A stretch of 64,000 nt of DNA, taken from Pustulibacterium marinum. Its GTDB lineage: Bacteria > Bacteroidota > Bacteroidia > Flavobacteriales > Flavobacteriaceae. The stretch is from positions 115,637-179,636 of the forward strand of contig NZ_FPBK01000008.1 in NCBI RefSeq assembly GCF_900116665.1, written 5' to 3'. A program made the position numbers and the translations under genes. Position 1 is the stretch's first letter, and every line of letters begins with the position of its first letter. Below the pieces are notes generated by a model. That model searched no databases, was not told the origin of the DNA, and saw only the letters and a list, made by a program, of their open reading frames with translations. Below, in pieces: positions 8,412 to 18,129 of the stretch.

Positions 8412-10244
8412 ATGAAAAAATATACTTTCTGTTTAGGAATGGCAATCTTCTCAGTATTTCTGGGAACTGCTCAAGACGAAAACAACATCAAGGAAAATCA
8501 GGAACAATTGGATGAAGTAGTTGTTTCATCATCACGAATTGATTTACCATTTCCTGAAAATTCAAGAACCATTACGGTTATTACTTCAGAAGACATTAAA
8601 AAAAGTGGCGCAACCACTGTAGTAGGCGTTTTGCAACAAATTGCCGGAGTGGATATTCGTAGAAGAGGTTTAAGCGGATCGCAAGCAGATTTGTATATCC
8701 GCGGCGGTAGTTTTGATCAAACTCTTTTGTTGATCGATGGTATTAAGGTGGAAGATGTGCAAACGGGACATCATACGTTAAACCTTGCGTTACCTATTGA
8801 TGTTATAGAACGAATTGAAATTATAAAAGGGCCTGCAGCCCGTGTATTCGGTCAAAATGCTTTTACAGGAGCTGTGAATATTGTTACCAAAAAGAATCCT
8901 GAAAATATGGTGAAAGCCAAAGTAGAAACGGGTTCTTTCCATCAAAAAAATGCTGAAGTAACTGTTGGAAGTAATTTGGAAAGTTCTTCGCATATCATCA
9001 ATTATACGAGACAAACATCTGAAGGTTACAGGCATAACACCGATTATGACAATCAAACGTATTTTCTAAAAAGTACATTCAATAAAAAACACACCCCAAT
9101 TAATGTGTTAGCCACGTTGGCTGAACGCAAATTTGGAGCGAATGGCTTTTATGCTACTCCAACTGCAACTGAACAATACGAAGAAACACAAGCAAGTTTG
9201 GTGGGTATTTCTTCCATTATTGAAAAAGGAAACTTAACCTTTAAACCAAGAGCTTACTGGAGACGTAACCAAGACATGTATTTGTACACCAGAAGTAATC
9301 CTGATGGATACAGAAATATGCACATCACCAATAAAGTTGGAGCAGAAGTAAATGCATCGTACAAATCTAAACTTGGGGTAACCGGTTTTGGTGTGGATGT
9401 AGCTCAGATATACATTTCCAGTAACAATTTGGGCGAGTACAATAGATTTATGACCAATGTATTTTTGGAACATCAATTTAATCTCCTCAATGAAAAATTA
9501 GACATTACACCTGGTGTTGCTGTAAATTATTTTTCTGATTTTAAATTTCATGCATTTCCGGGAATTGATCTTGGTTACCAAGTTTCCGATGCTTTTAAAG
9601 CCTATGCAAATGTGGGTTACACGTACCGAGTACCCACGTATACTGATTTGTATTACACCTCTGGAACCACAATGGGAAATGCAAACTTAGATACAGAAGA
9701 AGCCTTTTCTCAAGAAGTTGGTTTAAAGTTTTTTGGAGAACATTTGAATGCATCCGTTGCCGTTTTTAATAGAAGTGCACAACATTTGATTGATTACGTA
9801 AAGGAGAATGAAGCAGATCTTTGGCAAGCACAAAACATAAGAGATGTAGATACAAAAGGAATAGAAACAGAAGTATCATATGCATTTAAAGTCAATGATT
9901 ATGCACAACAGATGAAAATTGGGTATATGTATTTGAATGATGATGTAAAAAACCTGTCACTAGATTATTCGCAATATTCCATAAACTCTATGAAACATCA
10001 CTTTACAGGAACGTACAGTGCACAATTCATCAAAAATTTAACGCACAGTATCATTTATAAATACGTAGAAAGAACCTCTGGTCAATCTTATAATTTGGTA
10101 GATGCTTCAGCCACGTATACTTTGAATGCTATTGAGTTCTCTGTAATTGCCAATAATATATTTAATACAGCATATACCGAGACCAATTTGGTGCCAATGC
10201 CAAAAGGGAATGTACTATTTGGGTTTACATACAACTTCAAATAA
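8412..10244 (+). CDS. TonB-dependent outer-membrane receptor, BtuB/iron-type
   Basis: 610 aa, with a signal peptide ending at GTAQ (about residue 20). A TonB-box-like EQLDEVVVSSSR (about 32-43) leads into a plug domain (about 45-155) containing DLYIRGGSFDQTLLLIDGIKVEDVQTGHH and ERIEIIKGPAARVFGQNAFTGAVNIVTKK. The rest is a 22-strand barrel ending NVLFGFTYNFK, with the terminal aromatic residues needed for outer-membrane insertion. There is no carboxypeptidase-regulatory N-domain and no SusD partner, which favours a vitamin, metal or siderophore substrate over a glycan. No riboswitch was found upstream to identify the ligand. A strong terminator follows. Confidence 0.9.
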   Translation: MKKYTFCLGMAIFSVFLGTAQDENNIKENQEQLDEVVVSSSRIDLPFPENSRTITVITSEDIKKSGATTVVGVLQQIAGVDIRRRGLSGSQADLYIRGGSFDQTLLLIDGIKVEDVQTGHHTLNLALPIDVIERIEIIKGPAARVFGQNAFTGAVNIVTKKNPENMVKAKVETGSFHQKNAEVTVGSNLESSSHIINYTRQTSEGYRHNTDYDNQTYFLKSTFNKKHTPINVLATLAERKFGANGFYATPTATEQYEETQASLVGISSIIEKGNLTFKPRAYWRRNQDMYLYTRSNPDGYRNMHITNKVGAEVNASYKSKLGVTGFGVDVAQIYISSNNLGEYNRFMTNVFLEHQFNLLNEKLDITPGVAVNYFSDFKFHAFPGIDLGYQVSDAFKAYANVGYTYRVPTYTDLYYTSGTTMGNANLDTEEAFSQEVGLKFFGEHLNASVAVFNRSAQHLIDYVKENEADLWQAQNIRDVDTKGIETEVSYAFKVNDYAQQMKIGYMYLNDDVKNLSLDYSQYSINSMKHHFTGTYSAQFIKNLTHSIIYKYVERTSGQSYNLVDASATYTLNAIEFSVIANNIFNTAYTETNLVPMPKGNVLFGFTYNFK

Positions 10245-10260
10245 TTCGCCTTACATACTA

Positions 10261-10306
10261 GAAATCTCTCTGATTATTTGATAATCAGGGAGATTTCTAT
10301 TTTTTA
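10261..10306 (+). terminator. Intrinsic terminator after the TonB receptor
   Basis: A 17-bp stem (10261-10277 with 10281-10297, one G-U pair), a 3-nt loop and a T-rich tail (TATTTTTTA). It lies 17 bp after the receptor stop codon and isolates it from comF. Confidence 0.9.
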
Positions 10307-10323
10307 TCGTATTTTTAAAAGCA

Positions 10324-11010
10324 ATGCTACCGCTAGTTAAAAATACCATCCAATTATTCTTTCCTGAAATCTGTTCAGGATGTGATGCTCCGTTAGCCAC
10401 CAACGAACAACTGATCTGTACCAAATGTAGACATCAATTAGCTCCCACAGATTTTCATTTAGACCCTGAAAATATAGCAGTAAAGAACTTCTACGGGATT
10501 TGCAATTTAGAACATGCTAGTGCCATGTTACTTTTCAGGAAAGCAGATATTGTGCAACATTTGATTCACAATCTTAAATACAAAGGAAAGGAAGATTTGG
10601 GCATTTACTTGGGTAAATGGTATGGTTCCATACTCAAAGAAAGTCCATTTTACCAACAAATAGATTGCGTAATTCCTGTTCCGCTTCACCCAAGAAAACT
10701 AAAGAAAAGAGGATACAATCAAGTAAGTGGTTTTGGCAAAGAAATTGCAAAGGCTTTACAGACTAATTTTGAAGAAGATATTTTACTAAGAGTTAAGTAT
10801 ACCCAAACGCAAACTTTTAAAAATAAATGGTTGCGGCAATACCGAAAAGAAATTTTCAAAAAAAATACTGAACATAACATAGAAGGGAAGCACATTCTTT
10901 TGGTAGACGATGTGATTACCACCGGAGCAACCATTGAAAATTGTGTAAAAGCCTTGCAGAAAGATATAAATGTAAAGGTTTCGGTAGTATCAATTGCCTT
11001 CACAGTTTGA
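10324..11010 (+). CDS. comF: ComF-family phosphoribosyltransferase-like protein
   Basis: 228 aa. An N-terminal zinc ribbon (CSGCDAPL...LICTKC, about residues 18-38) precedes a type-I phosphoribosyltransferase domain whose PRPP-binding loop is ILLVDDVITTGAT (about 191-203). VIPVPLHPRKLKKRGYNQV is the family's characteristic central motif. ComF proteins are linked to DNA uptake in naturally competent bacteria and are cytoplasmic; the enzymatic role is unsettled. The gene sits 51 bp before the Ig-like lipoprotein gene in the same direction, so the two may be co-transcribed. Confidence 0.92.
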   Translation: MLPLVKNTIQLFFPEICSGCDAPLATNEQLICTKCRHQLAPTDFHLDPENIAVKNFYGICNLEHASAMLLFRKADIVQHLIHNLKYKGKEDLGIYLGKWYGSILKESPFYQQIDCVIPVPLHPRKLKKRGYNQVSGFGKEIAKALQTNFEEDILLRVKYTQTQTFKNKWLRQYRKEIFKKNTEHNIEGKHILLVDDVITTGATIENCVKALQKDINVKVSVVSIAFTV

Positions 11011-11061
11011 TTTCAGAATTCATAAATTAGTTGTTATTTTGCAATCTATTGATATCTTGGA

Positions 11062-12672
11062 ATGAGACACTTTTTAATAAGAACACTACTCGCTGTTTTT
11101 TTGATTTTAATATTAGCCGATTGTGCTAAAAGAGGAACTCCATCGGGAGGTCCCGAAGATGAAGACCCACCGGTACTTTTGTCTGCTGAACCAAAGCAGG
11201 AAACCACCAATTTCAAATCAAAACATATTCGACTTACTTTTGATGAATACATTAAGCTTAATGATCTTCAAAAGCAATTGATTGTTTCACCTCCAATGGA
11301 TCCTGCTCCAACCATTACGCCTCAAGGAAGTGCTTCTAAATATCTTGATATAGAAATTACAGATACGCTACAACCCAATACAACCTACGTGATCAACTTT
11401 GGGCAAAGTGTTCAAGACAATCATGAAGGAAATCCATATCCTTTTTTCAAATACATTTTTTCAACCGGAGATTATATAGACACGCTGAAAGTTGAAGGTC
11501 GTATTCGCGACGCTTATAACAAAGAAGCTGCCCCCTATGTAAATGTAATGCTTTACGACTACAACGAAGAGTTTAATGATTCTACTATTTACAACGTAAA
11601 ACCTACTTATATTACCAATACATTGGATAGTACTACCGCTTTTGAAATTACCAATGTAAAACCTGGAAAGTATAAGCTCATTGCTTTAAAAGAGGAGAGT
11701 CCTAATTATATGTACAACAGACAAACCGATAAGTTGGCTTTTTATGAAGATGTAATTACAGTTCCTACAGATACCACTTATGAATTAAGTCTGTTCAAAG
11801 AAGTTTTGAATTACCGTGCAACAAAACCAGCCTTAGTAGCAAAAAATCGTATAGTTTTTGGATATGAAGGCGATAGTACCGGAATGAAAATAAACTTACT
11901 TTCGGACAAACCAGACGACTTTACATCTAGAATTATACCTGATAAAGAAATTGACACACTTCACTATTGGTTTACACCTTTTGAGGCAGATTCATTGATT
12001 TTCACCGTAGCAAAAAATGAACAGTTTATAGATACATTTACAGTAAGGATTAAAGAACTTTACAACGATTCTCTGAAAGTAACTCCTAACTTTAAAGGAG
12101 CTATTCCTCCCAACAAGAGGTTTAAAATTGCAGCCAATACACCTTTATCAACAGTGAATAATGATTCCATTAAATTGATAAATCAAGATTCAGTTGCTGT
12201 ACCTTTTAGCACATCTTTAGATAAATATTTAAACGAAGTTACGTTTGACTTTGAAACCAAAGAAAACCAGCGTTATATTTTGCAACTACTCCCGGGAACG
12301 GTAAAGGATATGTTTGAAAAAACAAATGACACGCTTCAGTATAGTTTCAAACAAAAAAAATATACTGACTACGGAACTATTATAGTGAAATTACAAGGCG
12401 TAAAAAGTTTTCCAATCATCGTTCAGTTAACTGACAAAAATGGAAATGTAAAAGAAGAACAATTTGCAGCCACGGAAGAAAACACCTTCTATTTTTCAAG
12501 CATAGAACCATCAACCTATTTCCTTAGAGTGATCTATGACACCAACGGAAACAAGAAATGGGATACAGGAGATTACTTTGAAAAGATACAACCGGAACGT
12601 ATGTTCTACTATCCAGAATCTATAGAATTACGTGCAAACTGGGAGTTTGAACAGCAGTTTATTCTTAACTAA
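11062..12672 (+). CDS. Lipoprotein with N-terminal Ig-like (Big_5) domain
   Basis: 536 aa. The signal sequence MRHFLIRTLLAVFLILILADC ends in a lipobox-like LADC, followed by AKRGTPSGGPEDEDPPVLL. Residues ~40-125 (PKQETTNFKSKHIRLTFDEY...VINFGQSVQDNHEGN) resemble the bacterial Ig-like domain known as Big_5 (SbsA type). Later repeats look like further beta-sandwich modules, including a C-terminal carboxypeptidase-regulatory-like segment (YDTNGNKKWDTGDYFEKIQPE) with a possible calcium-binding DxNxNxxxDxxD loop. It is expected to be anchored in the cell envelope. The family is widespread in Bacteroidetes and uncharacterised. Its stop overlaps the stop of the convergent amidase gene. Confidence 0.8.
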   Translation: MRHFLIRTLLAVFLILILADCAKRGTPSGGPEDEDPPVLLSAEPKQETTNFKSKHIRLTFDEYIKLNDLQKQLIVSPPMDPAPTITPQGSASKYLDIEITDTLQPNTTYVINFGQSVQDNHEGNPYPFFKYIFSTGDYIDTLKVEGRIRDAYNKEAAPYVNVMLYDYNEEFNDSTIYNVKPTYITNTLDSTTAFEITNVKPGKYKLIALKEESPNYMYNRQTDKLAFYEDVITVPTDTTYELSLFKEVLNYRATKPALVAKNRIVFGYEGDSTGMKINLLSDKPDDFTSRIIPDKEIDTLHYWFTPFEADSLIFTVAKNEQFIDTFTVRIKELYNDSLKVTPNFKGAIPPNKRFKIAANTPLSTVNNDSIKLINQDSVAVPFSTSLDKYLNEVTFDFETKENQRYILQLLPGTVKDMFEKTNDTLQYSFKQKKYTDYGTIIVKLQGVKSFPIIVQLTDKNGNVKEEQFAATEENTFYFSSIEPSTYFLRVIYDTNGNKKWDTGDYFEKIQPERMFYYPESIELRANWEFEQQFILN

Positions 12673-13442
12673 ATATGTATGGAAAAATCATCTTGGTCAT
12701 CAAGAAATTTAAAGTGATTTCGTGAAGCTTCTAAGGTTGATTTTTCTAACGTATACATCAGTATTTCTTCTTTTTCTGAAAAGATAAGCTGTTCACCTAG
12801 CTCATTGTAAATAGCCGAATGACCATTGTATGGAATTTGATTTCCATCTTTTCCAACTCTGTTCACTCCTACTACATAGCTCATATTTTCTATGGCTCTT
12901 GCCTTGAGTAGAGCGTCCCAAGCTTGGATTCTTTTCTGAGGCCAATTGGCTACGTATAACAAAACATCGTATTCTTTTGTATTCCGAGCCCACACCGGAA
13001 AGCGAAGATCGTAACAAATTAACGGACAAATTTTCCAGCCTTTATAGTCTAAAAGAAGAAGCTCTTCTCCTTTCTGATAGACTTTGTGTTCACCAGCCAA
13101 TGTAAACGTATGTCGCTTGTTATAAGAAGAAACTTCACCACTAGGCAAAACCCACACAAATCTATTATAATAGTTTTCTTCTTCGTTAATAATTAGACTT
13201 CCACAAATAACGGATTGCTTTTCTCTAGCCAAGTTCTTCATCCAAGCTACTGAAACCCCTTCCATGCTTTCTGCAAATTGCTTGGCATTCATCGTAAAAC
13301 CCGTTGTAAACATTTCAGGCAAAACATAAACATCTGCCTTCTCTGCATTGCTGATCTTCGCATACAAATTTTCCAAATTCTTTTGAGGAGCTTCCCAAAT
13401 CAAATCAGTTTGTACAATCGCTATTTTCAGGGAATTCATCAT
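12669..13442 (-). CDS. Carbon-nitrogen hydrolase (omega-amidase/YafV-like)
   Basis: 257 aa from the ATG at 13440-13442. This start is preferred over the longer reading frame because it forms an ATGA overlap with the stop of the upstream MutS-like gene and begins MMNSLKIAIVQTDLIWE, the normal N-terminus. The nitrilase-superfamily triad is present: Glu in VLPEMFTTGF, Lys in YNKRHTFTLAGE and Cys in ICYDLRFPVWARN. The last motif is typical of omega-amidases, which hydrolyse 2-oxoglutaramate or 2-oxosuccinamate (metabolite repair). It is cytoplasmic. The substrate is inferred from the motif pattern only. Confidence 0.9.
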   Translation of the reverse strand: MMNSLKIAIVQTDLIWEAPQKNLENLYAKISNAEKADVYVLPEMFTTGFTMNAKQFAESMEGVSVAWMKNLAREKQSVICGSLIINEEENYYNRFVWVLPSGEVSSYNKRHTFTLAGEHKVYQKGEELLLLDYKGWKICPLICYDLRFPVWARNTKEYDVLLYVANWPQKRIQAWDALLKARAIENMSYVVGVNRVGKDGNQIPYNGHSAIYNELGEQLIFSEKEEILMYTLEKSTLEASRNHFKFLDDQDDFSIHI

Positions 13443-15208
13443 ACAATTTGCATTTTTTTCAATAGGAAAGAAGCATTCATATTCTGACAAATTCCTTTTT
13501 TGAAGCGGTAGTCAAAATGTAATTCATCATCAATTATTTCAGCATCAAAATAATAGTTTTTCACTTCCTGAAGATTTTGCTCCATCTCACACAAACTAAG
13601 ATCGTGCGTAGCAATGATTCCAGTTGCATGAGAAGCTACTAATTTCTCCACAAACTTTTTAGATCCAATTGCCTTATCGGTACTATTGGTTCCTTTCAAT
13701 ATCTCATCTAAAATGATAAAATAAGTATCTGTTTGCAACGCATCAACAATGTATTTAAGGCGAGTAAGCTCTGCAAAGAAATACGAACTATCATCTGTAA
13801 GTGAATCGCTTGTTCGCATACTTGTTATAAGCTTAATTGGCTTGTATTTACTGCTTTTTGCACAAACAGGAAGTCCAACGTTCGCCATGACAATATGAAG
13901 CGAAACAGTCCGTAAAAAAGTACTTTTCCCAGCCATGTTTGCACCCGTGATAATAAAGAATTGTTGCTCATCCATATCAATGGAATTATCAACACGTTTT
14001 TCAGTTTTGAGCAAAGGATGTCCCAATTCTTCTGCTTGAATACAGCCACCGGAACTTACTAACTGCGGATACACATAATCGGCATGATTGAAGCTAAAAT
14101 TCCCCAATGAATTATATGCATCAAACCATGCAATTACCTCAAACCAATGATGTACTTTTTCTTTGTTTTCAGTAATCCACTCTTCAATACGTCGGCTATT
14201 TTTTAAGTCCATTAAAAAGAATCCATTCCCGGCTAATGCTCCAACAAGATTACTACGATTGTCAAGCGAATCCAGTGCTTTTGAAAACTCTTTGAATAAC
14301 TCAGATGCCTTCTTAGTTTCTGAACCAATTTTCTTTTGCTGTGCTTTAAGCACGCTTGTTTGAAAAGTTTCATTTTCAATATAAGCCAAAAGATGTGCAT
14401 ATTGCCTGAAAACTTCTTTTGCCTTATCTGTTTTTTCTGAAAGTTCATTTACTTTTTTGACAAACCGCCCAACTATTAATAAACCGAAAAACATCCAATA
14501 ACCAACATAAGAACTAGGAAGAACATCAAGCATAGCTAAGATGGCCAACGTAGAGGAAATGACTCCAAAACCAATAGAAATAGCTTTAAAATATGATTTG
14601 GTAAACGGTTGATAGTTTTTGATCCAATCTTCTATTTGCTGAATAGGCGTCTCTATTTCAATCAGCGAAGCCGCGGCTGTATAGCGCTGTCTAAAGTCGG
14701 GTTTATCGGCTAATTCCTGAATGGTTTCCTGCTTTTCGGTAATCCCTTCAATATTGTTGGCAGTAAGTAGCGAAACTAGTTTTAAGGTTCCTTCTCTAAG
14801 CGATGTTCGGTTCATAAACTGAAAGAACGAACCTAGTCCAAATAAATCGATATCCAGGCTAAAAAAGTGTTTCGGATCTTTAAATTCCTCTCCGGTAGGT
14901 TCATTTTGAAATACTCCATTTGCAATGCTTATTTCTTTTTCATTCAATGCTAATACCGCTTCCAAAAATTTCTTTCGTTCTTTAATATCTGCATAACGCG
15001 CAACCAGCTTCAACAAAATCCCTAGACCTAGAACCACAGCAAGTATAAGCCACTTCCATTCTCCCCATAAAAAATATACGGCCGCGGCAGTAATTAAAAA
15101 AACTACCAACCGAATAATACTGAGACGGGATAGTTTTTTGTTCACGGCTTGAATCTCGTCTGTATATTTTGCTATATTATCTTGATAGTACGTTTCGCTT
15201 TGTTTCAT
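13439..15208 (-). CDS. Membrane-anchored MutS-like ATPase
   Basis: 589 aa using the ATG at 15206-15208; the longer frame would need a GTG and adds a non-conserved leader. Residues ~25-75 contain two hydrophobic helices (IIRLVVFLITAAAVYFLWGE, WLILAVVLGLGILLKLV) and a second hydrophobic pair lies near 205-260. The C-terminal half is a MutS ATPase: Walker A GANMAGKSTFLRT, Walker B YFIILDEILKGTN and the H-loop ATHDLSLCE. The mismatch-recognition and connector domains of true MutS are absent. It is a Bacteroidetes-type MutS homologue tied to the membrane; a role in mismatch repair is doubtful. It is translationally coupled to the amidase gene (ATGA). Confidence 0.85.
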   Translation of the reverse strand: MKQSETYYQDNIAKYTDEIQAVNKKLSRLSIIRLVVFLITAAAVYFLWGEWKWLILAVVLGLGILLKLVARYADIKERKKFLEAVLALNEKEISIANGVFQNEPTGEEFKDPKHFFSLDIDLFGLGSFFQFMNRTSLREGTLKLVSLLTANNIEGITEKQETIQELADKPDFRQRYTAAASLIEIETPIQQIEDWIKNYQPFTKSYFKAISIGFGVISSTLAILAMLDVLPSSYVGYWMFFGLLIVGRFVKKVNELSEKTDKAKEVFRQYAHLLAYIENETFQTSVLKAQQKKIGSETKKASELFKEFSKALDSLDNRSNLVGALAGNGFFLMDLKNSRRIEEWITENKEKVHHWFEVIAWFDAYNSLGNFSFNHADYVYPQLVSSGGCIQAEELGHPLLKTEKRVDNSIDMDEQQFFIITGANMAGKSTFLRTVSLHIVMANVGLPVCAKSSKYKPIKLITSMRTSDSLTDDSSYFFAELTRLKYIVDALQTDTYFIILDEILKGTNSTDKAIGSKKFVEKLVASHATGIIATHDLSLCEMEQNLQEVKNYYFDAEIIDDELHFDYRFKKGICQNMNASFLLKKMQIV

Positions 15209-15260
15209 AGTGTATAAATAACGCTGAAAAATACTAAAATCCGTCACGTTATAAAATAAA

Positions 15261-15286
15261 AAAGCCCGCTGAATTCAGCGGGCTTT
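15261..15286 (-). terminator. Intrinsic terminator after the 883-aa TonB receptor
   Basis: A perfect 26-bp palindrome (13-bp arms starting AAAGCCCGCTGAA) lies 28 bp downstream of the receptor stop, followed on the minus strand by TTTTTTA. The 5' end of the next minus-strand gene begins about 50 bp later. Confidence 0.92.
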
Positions 15287-15314
15287 AAAATATTAAGAGT
15301 TAACTCTTCTATTC

Positions 15315-17966
15315 TTAGAATCTATATTTAACTGAGAAGTTCCAAGTTCTACCTCTACCGTAGAAGTAACCATAAGAATCTGCTTGATTAATATATGTAT
15401 GATCTAATACATTATAAACGTTTGCATTTAATGATAAGTCGTTTTCACCTAACATAAACTTATAAGAAGCTCCTAAATCAATTAAAGAGTAAGGCTTAAG
15501 GTGTTCTGGCTGATAAGTACCTCCTACTAAACCTGAATCAGAAACATCTTCTACATCTACAAAACCATAGAAGTTATTATAATAATTCCAGTCTGCATTT
15601 ACCTTTAACTTATTCTGAATAATACTATAAGAAGTTCCTAAACCTAAAGAAGCTTGTGGTGCAGTACCAACTCTTGTACCATCTAAGTCTACGTTTAAGT
15701 TATCAATATTTTCTGCTGTATCATTATTTCTGATAATCACAGGAGATTCTCCGTTGTATCTCCAATCACCAATAGTAGCGTAACCTCTTAACATCCAAGC
15801 TAAAGTTGGAGTATATTTGAAATCAAGCTCTAAACCTTGGTGTAATTGAGAAATATTAGTGAATAAGAAAGTTGCATTAGCGATTTCATCAACACCATCT
15901 CCATCTAAATCATATGTTCCTGAGTTAGAAAAGAAACGATTATCCCATTGTGTTAAATAAGCATTGATGTTTAGATTAAAATCTGAAGTAGAGAAGCTAT
16001 AACCTGCTTCTAACCCAAAGATTTCTTCATTGCTAACCTCAGGATCAGATAATAGAGTATTATCATCATAACTTGGATATACATTATCTAAGAATGGTTG
16101 ACGAGAATATTTACCAATATTAGCATATACTTTATGATTTTCAGCGATATTATAAGAACCACCACCTTTTACATTGTATCCAGTCTTTAAAATAGTATAA
16201 GATTCTCTTGGCACCTCGAAATTACCACGATCTTCTCTTTGATAAGATTGATTAGAAACAGCTGCCTGAGCAAATACAGAAAATGCATCATCATGGTATT
16301 CTACTTGGCCAAAAACTCCTTGATAATTAATATTTTCAGAATAGTCATAGTCAATTCTATCACCTTCATCTGCATAGTTGAATAAAGCAGCCCATGGATC
16401 AGCATCAAAAGTATTAGTAATGATATTTCCAGATGTTGGGACTAAGTCACTTACTCTACCTGTAGTTCCTAATAAATCTGTAATTTGACGGAAGTGATCT
16501 CCTTTGTAGAAACGAATATCTGCTCCAACATTGAAAGTCCAGTTTTCTAGATCATTATTTTCATAATTAGCTACTGTACCATACCAAGCATGATTATTCA
16601 CAGAGGATCTTAAAATTGTACTATTAAATCCGTCTGAAATACCTGCTGCTTGGTTTTGAGCATAAATTCCATCCCAGTTTATATTACCATTAGCTGTGTA
16701 ACCACCATACTGGCCACCATAAGTTGTTCCTAAATAGTTTACACCACTACCGTAAGTTCCTGTTCCACCACCTCTACCGAAAGATGCATAACCTACTACA
16801 GATAGTAAACTTGTTTCAGAAATATTATAATCCCAGTTTAAGTTCATTACTGGTTTATGGTAATAATTTCTTCTCATTGATAAATACTCTCCATTTAAGA
16901 AACCATAGTTAGAGTTCCCCTTAATCCCCATGATATCATACCCTGGGTAATTAATTGTTCCATCATTTCTATAAGATGTAGTAAGAGCCTTAGAATAGTT
17001 TTGATCATGATATTGAGGAGCTCCGATCAATAAGAAATTCAGTGTATGCTTGTCTCCAATTTTCTTACCTACTGAAAAGAAATAGTTTTGACCTTGTCCT
17101 TTGGTACCATCTGCCCAAGAAGAATGTGCTTGCCAATAATCTAATAAGAAAGAGAATCCCCAACCCTTATCATTTAGTCCTGTGTTGTATGTAGCAGTTC
17201 CTTTAAAGAAACTATCATTACCTACCATAGCTCTTACATAACCACCTTCTTTAAGATCTGTTGCTTTGGTTACGATGTTTACAGTACCACCAACAGAAGA
17301 AATAGCTAATTTAGAGGAACCTAAACCTCTTTGTACCTGTACTGCATTAGCGATATCTGCCAAACCTGACCAGTTAGACCAATACATGTTACCATCTTCC
17401 ATACCATTGATTGGCTGTCCGTTCAATAGAAACGCGGTGTTGCTTTGTCCAAATCCACGAACACTCATTTGAGCTTCCCCAAAACCACCAGATTGGTTAG
17501 AAACATACACGTTAGGAGTGTTTTTCATAATTTCAGGAAACTCTACGTTACCTACTGCTCTTGCTTGAATTTCAGAAGCACCAATAGTAGAAACTGCGAT
17601 AGGTGTTTGTCTATCATTTTCTAAATCGATAACCCCACTACCAATTACAACAACACCTTCTAATTCTTCAGCATTTGGCTGAATAGAAATTGTTCCTAAA
17701 TTAGCTTTTGTACTTGAAAAAGTAACTTCTTTAGTAATAAACCCAACATACGTAATTACTAAAGTTCCTGGATTACTAGCAGAGATAGTAAACTTACCAT
17801 CAAAATCGGTAGAAGTACCATTATTAGTACCTTTAACCATTACACTAGCACCTGGAAGCGGTGTACCAGACTGTCCATCCACAACAGTACCAGTAACCTG
17901 AGAAAAACCAACTGCACAGACTAGCAAGAATGCCGCTGTCAAAATTAAATTTTTAATTGCTTTCAT
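15315..17966 (-). CDS. TonB-dependent receptor with carboxypeptidase-like N-domain
   Basis: 883 aa. A signal peptide (ends AVGFSQ, about residue 23) is followed by a CarboxypepD_reg-like beta-sandwich (about 24-100; VTGTVVDGQSGTPLPGASV, STDFDGKFTI, VITYVGFITKEV). A plug domain follows (about 120-235; MSVRGFGQSNTAFLLNGQPINGMEDG, GLGSSKLAISSVGGTVNIVTK), then a Gly/Tyr-rich barrel ending in WNFSVKYRF. It resembles SusC-type receptors but no susD gene is adjacent and the length is shorter than a typical SusC (about 1000 aa), so the ligand is unknown. It stands alone between two strong terminators and has a -7 box about 85 bp upstream, suggesting a monocistronic, possibly abundant mRNA. Confidence 0.92.
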   Translation of the reverse strand: MKAIKNLILTAAFLLVCAVGFSQVTGTVVDGQSGTPLPGASVMVKGTNNGTSTDFDGKFTISASNPGTLVITYVGFITKEVTFSSTKANLGTISIQPNAEELEGVVVIGSGVIDLENDRQTPIAVSTIGASEIQARAVGNVEFPEIMKNTPNVYVSNQSGGFGEAQMSVRGFGQSNTAFLLNGQPINGMEDGNMYWSNWSGLADIANAVQVQRGLGSSKLAISSVGGTVNIVTKATDLKEGGYVRAMVGNDSFFKGTATYNTGLNDKGWGFSFLLDYWQAHSSWADGTKGQGQNYFFSVGKKIGDKHTLNFLLIGAPQYHDQNYSKALTTSYRNDGTINYPGYDIMGIKGNSNYGFLNGEYLSMRRNYYHKPVMNLNWDYNISETSLLSVVGYASFGRGGGTGTYGSGVNYLGTTYGGQYGGYTANGNINWDGIYAQNQAAGISDGFNSTILRSSVNNHAWYGTVANYENNDLENWTFNVGADIRFYKGDHFRQITDLLGTTGRVSDLVPTSGNIITNTFDADPWAALFNYADEGDRIDYDYSENINYQGVFGQVEYHDDAFSVFAQAAVSNQSYQREDRGNFEVPRESYTILKTGYNVKGGGSYNIAENHKVYANIGKYSRQPFLDNVYPSYDDNTLLSDPEVSNEEIFGLEAGYSFSTSDFNLNINAYLTQWDNRFFSNSGTYDLDGDGVDEIANATFLFTNISQLHQGLELDFKYTPTLAWMLRGYATIGDWRYNGESPVIIRNNDTAENIDNLNVDLDGTRVGTAPQASLGLGTSYSIIQNKLKVNADWNYYNNFYGFVDVEDVSDSGLVGGTYQPEHLKPYSLIDLGASYKFMLGENDLSLNANVYNVLDHTYINQADSYGYFYGRGRTWNFSVKYRF

Positions 17967-18051
17967 GTGTTTTTAGTTTAATTAAGCGTGACAAAATTGG
18001 TGTTAAAAATGTTATCCAATATTAAGGGAATGTTAAATATTTTAACACTAC

Positions 18052-18059
18052 CAAATATA
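18052..18059 (-). promoter_or_regulatory. Putative -7 box for the 883-aa TonB receptor
   Basis: TATATTTG on the minus strand matches TAnnTTTG exactly, 85 bp before the receptor ATG and just downstream of the pgi terminator. It implies a leader of about 80 nt. Confidence 0.5.
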
Positions 18060-18071
18060 AAAAACTAGACA

Positions 18072-18105
18072 CAAAAAAAGGGTTATAATATAATAACTAT
18101 AACCC
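18072..18105 (-). terminator. Intrinsic terminator after pgi
   Basis: An 8-bp stem (GGGTTATA at 18080-18087 with TATAACCC at 18098-18105), A/T-rich loop, followed on the minus strand by seven T residues (18073-18079). It lies 25 bp after the pgi stop. Confidence 0.8.
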
Positions 18106-18129
18106 CATCTAATTGACAATATTTTAAAA

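Noticed and set aside
13443..13490. Longer N-terminus for the amidase
   Set aside because: It overlaps the MutS-like gene, adds residues not seen in the family, and the ATG at 13442 forms a standard ATGA junction.
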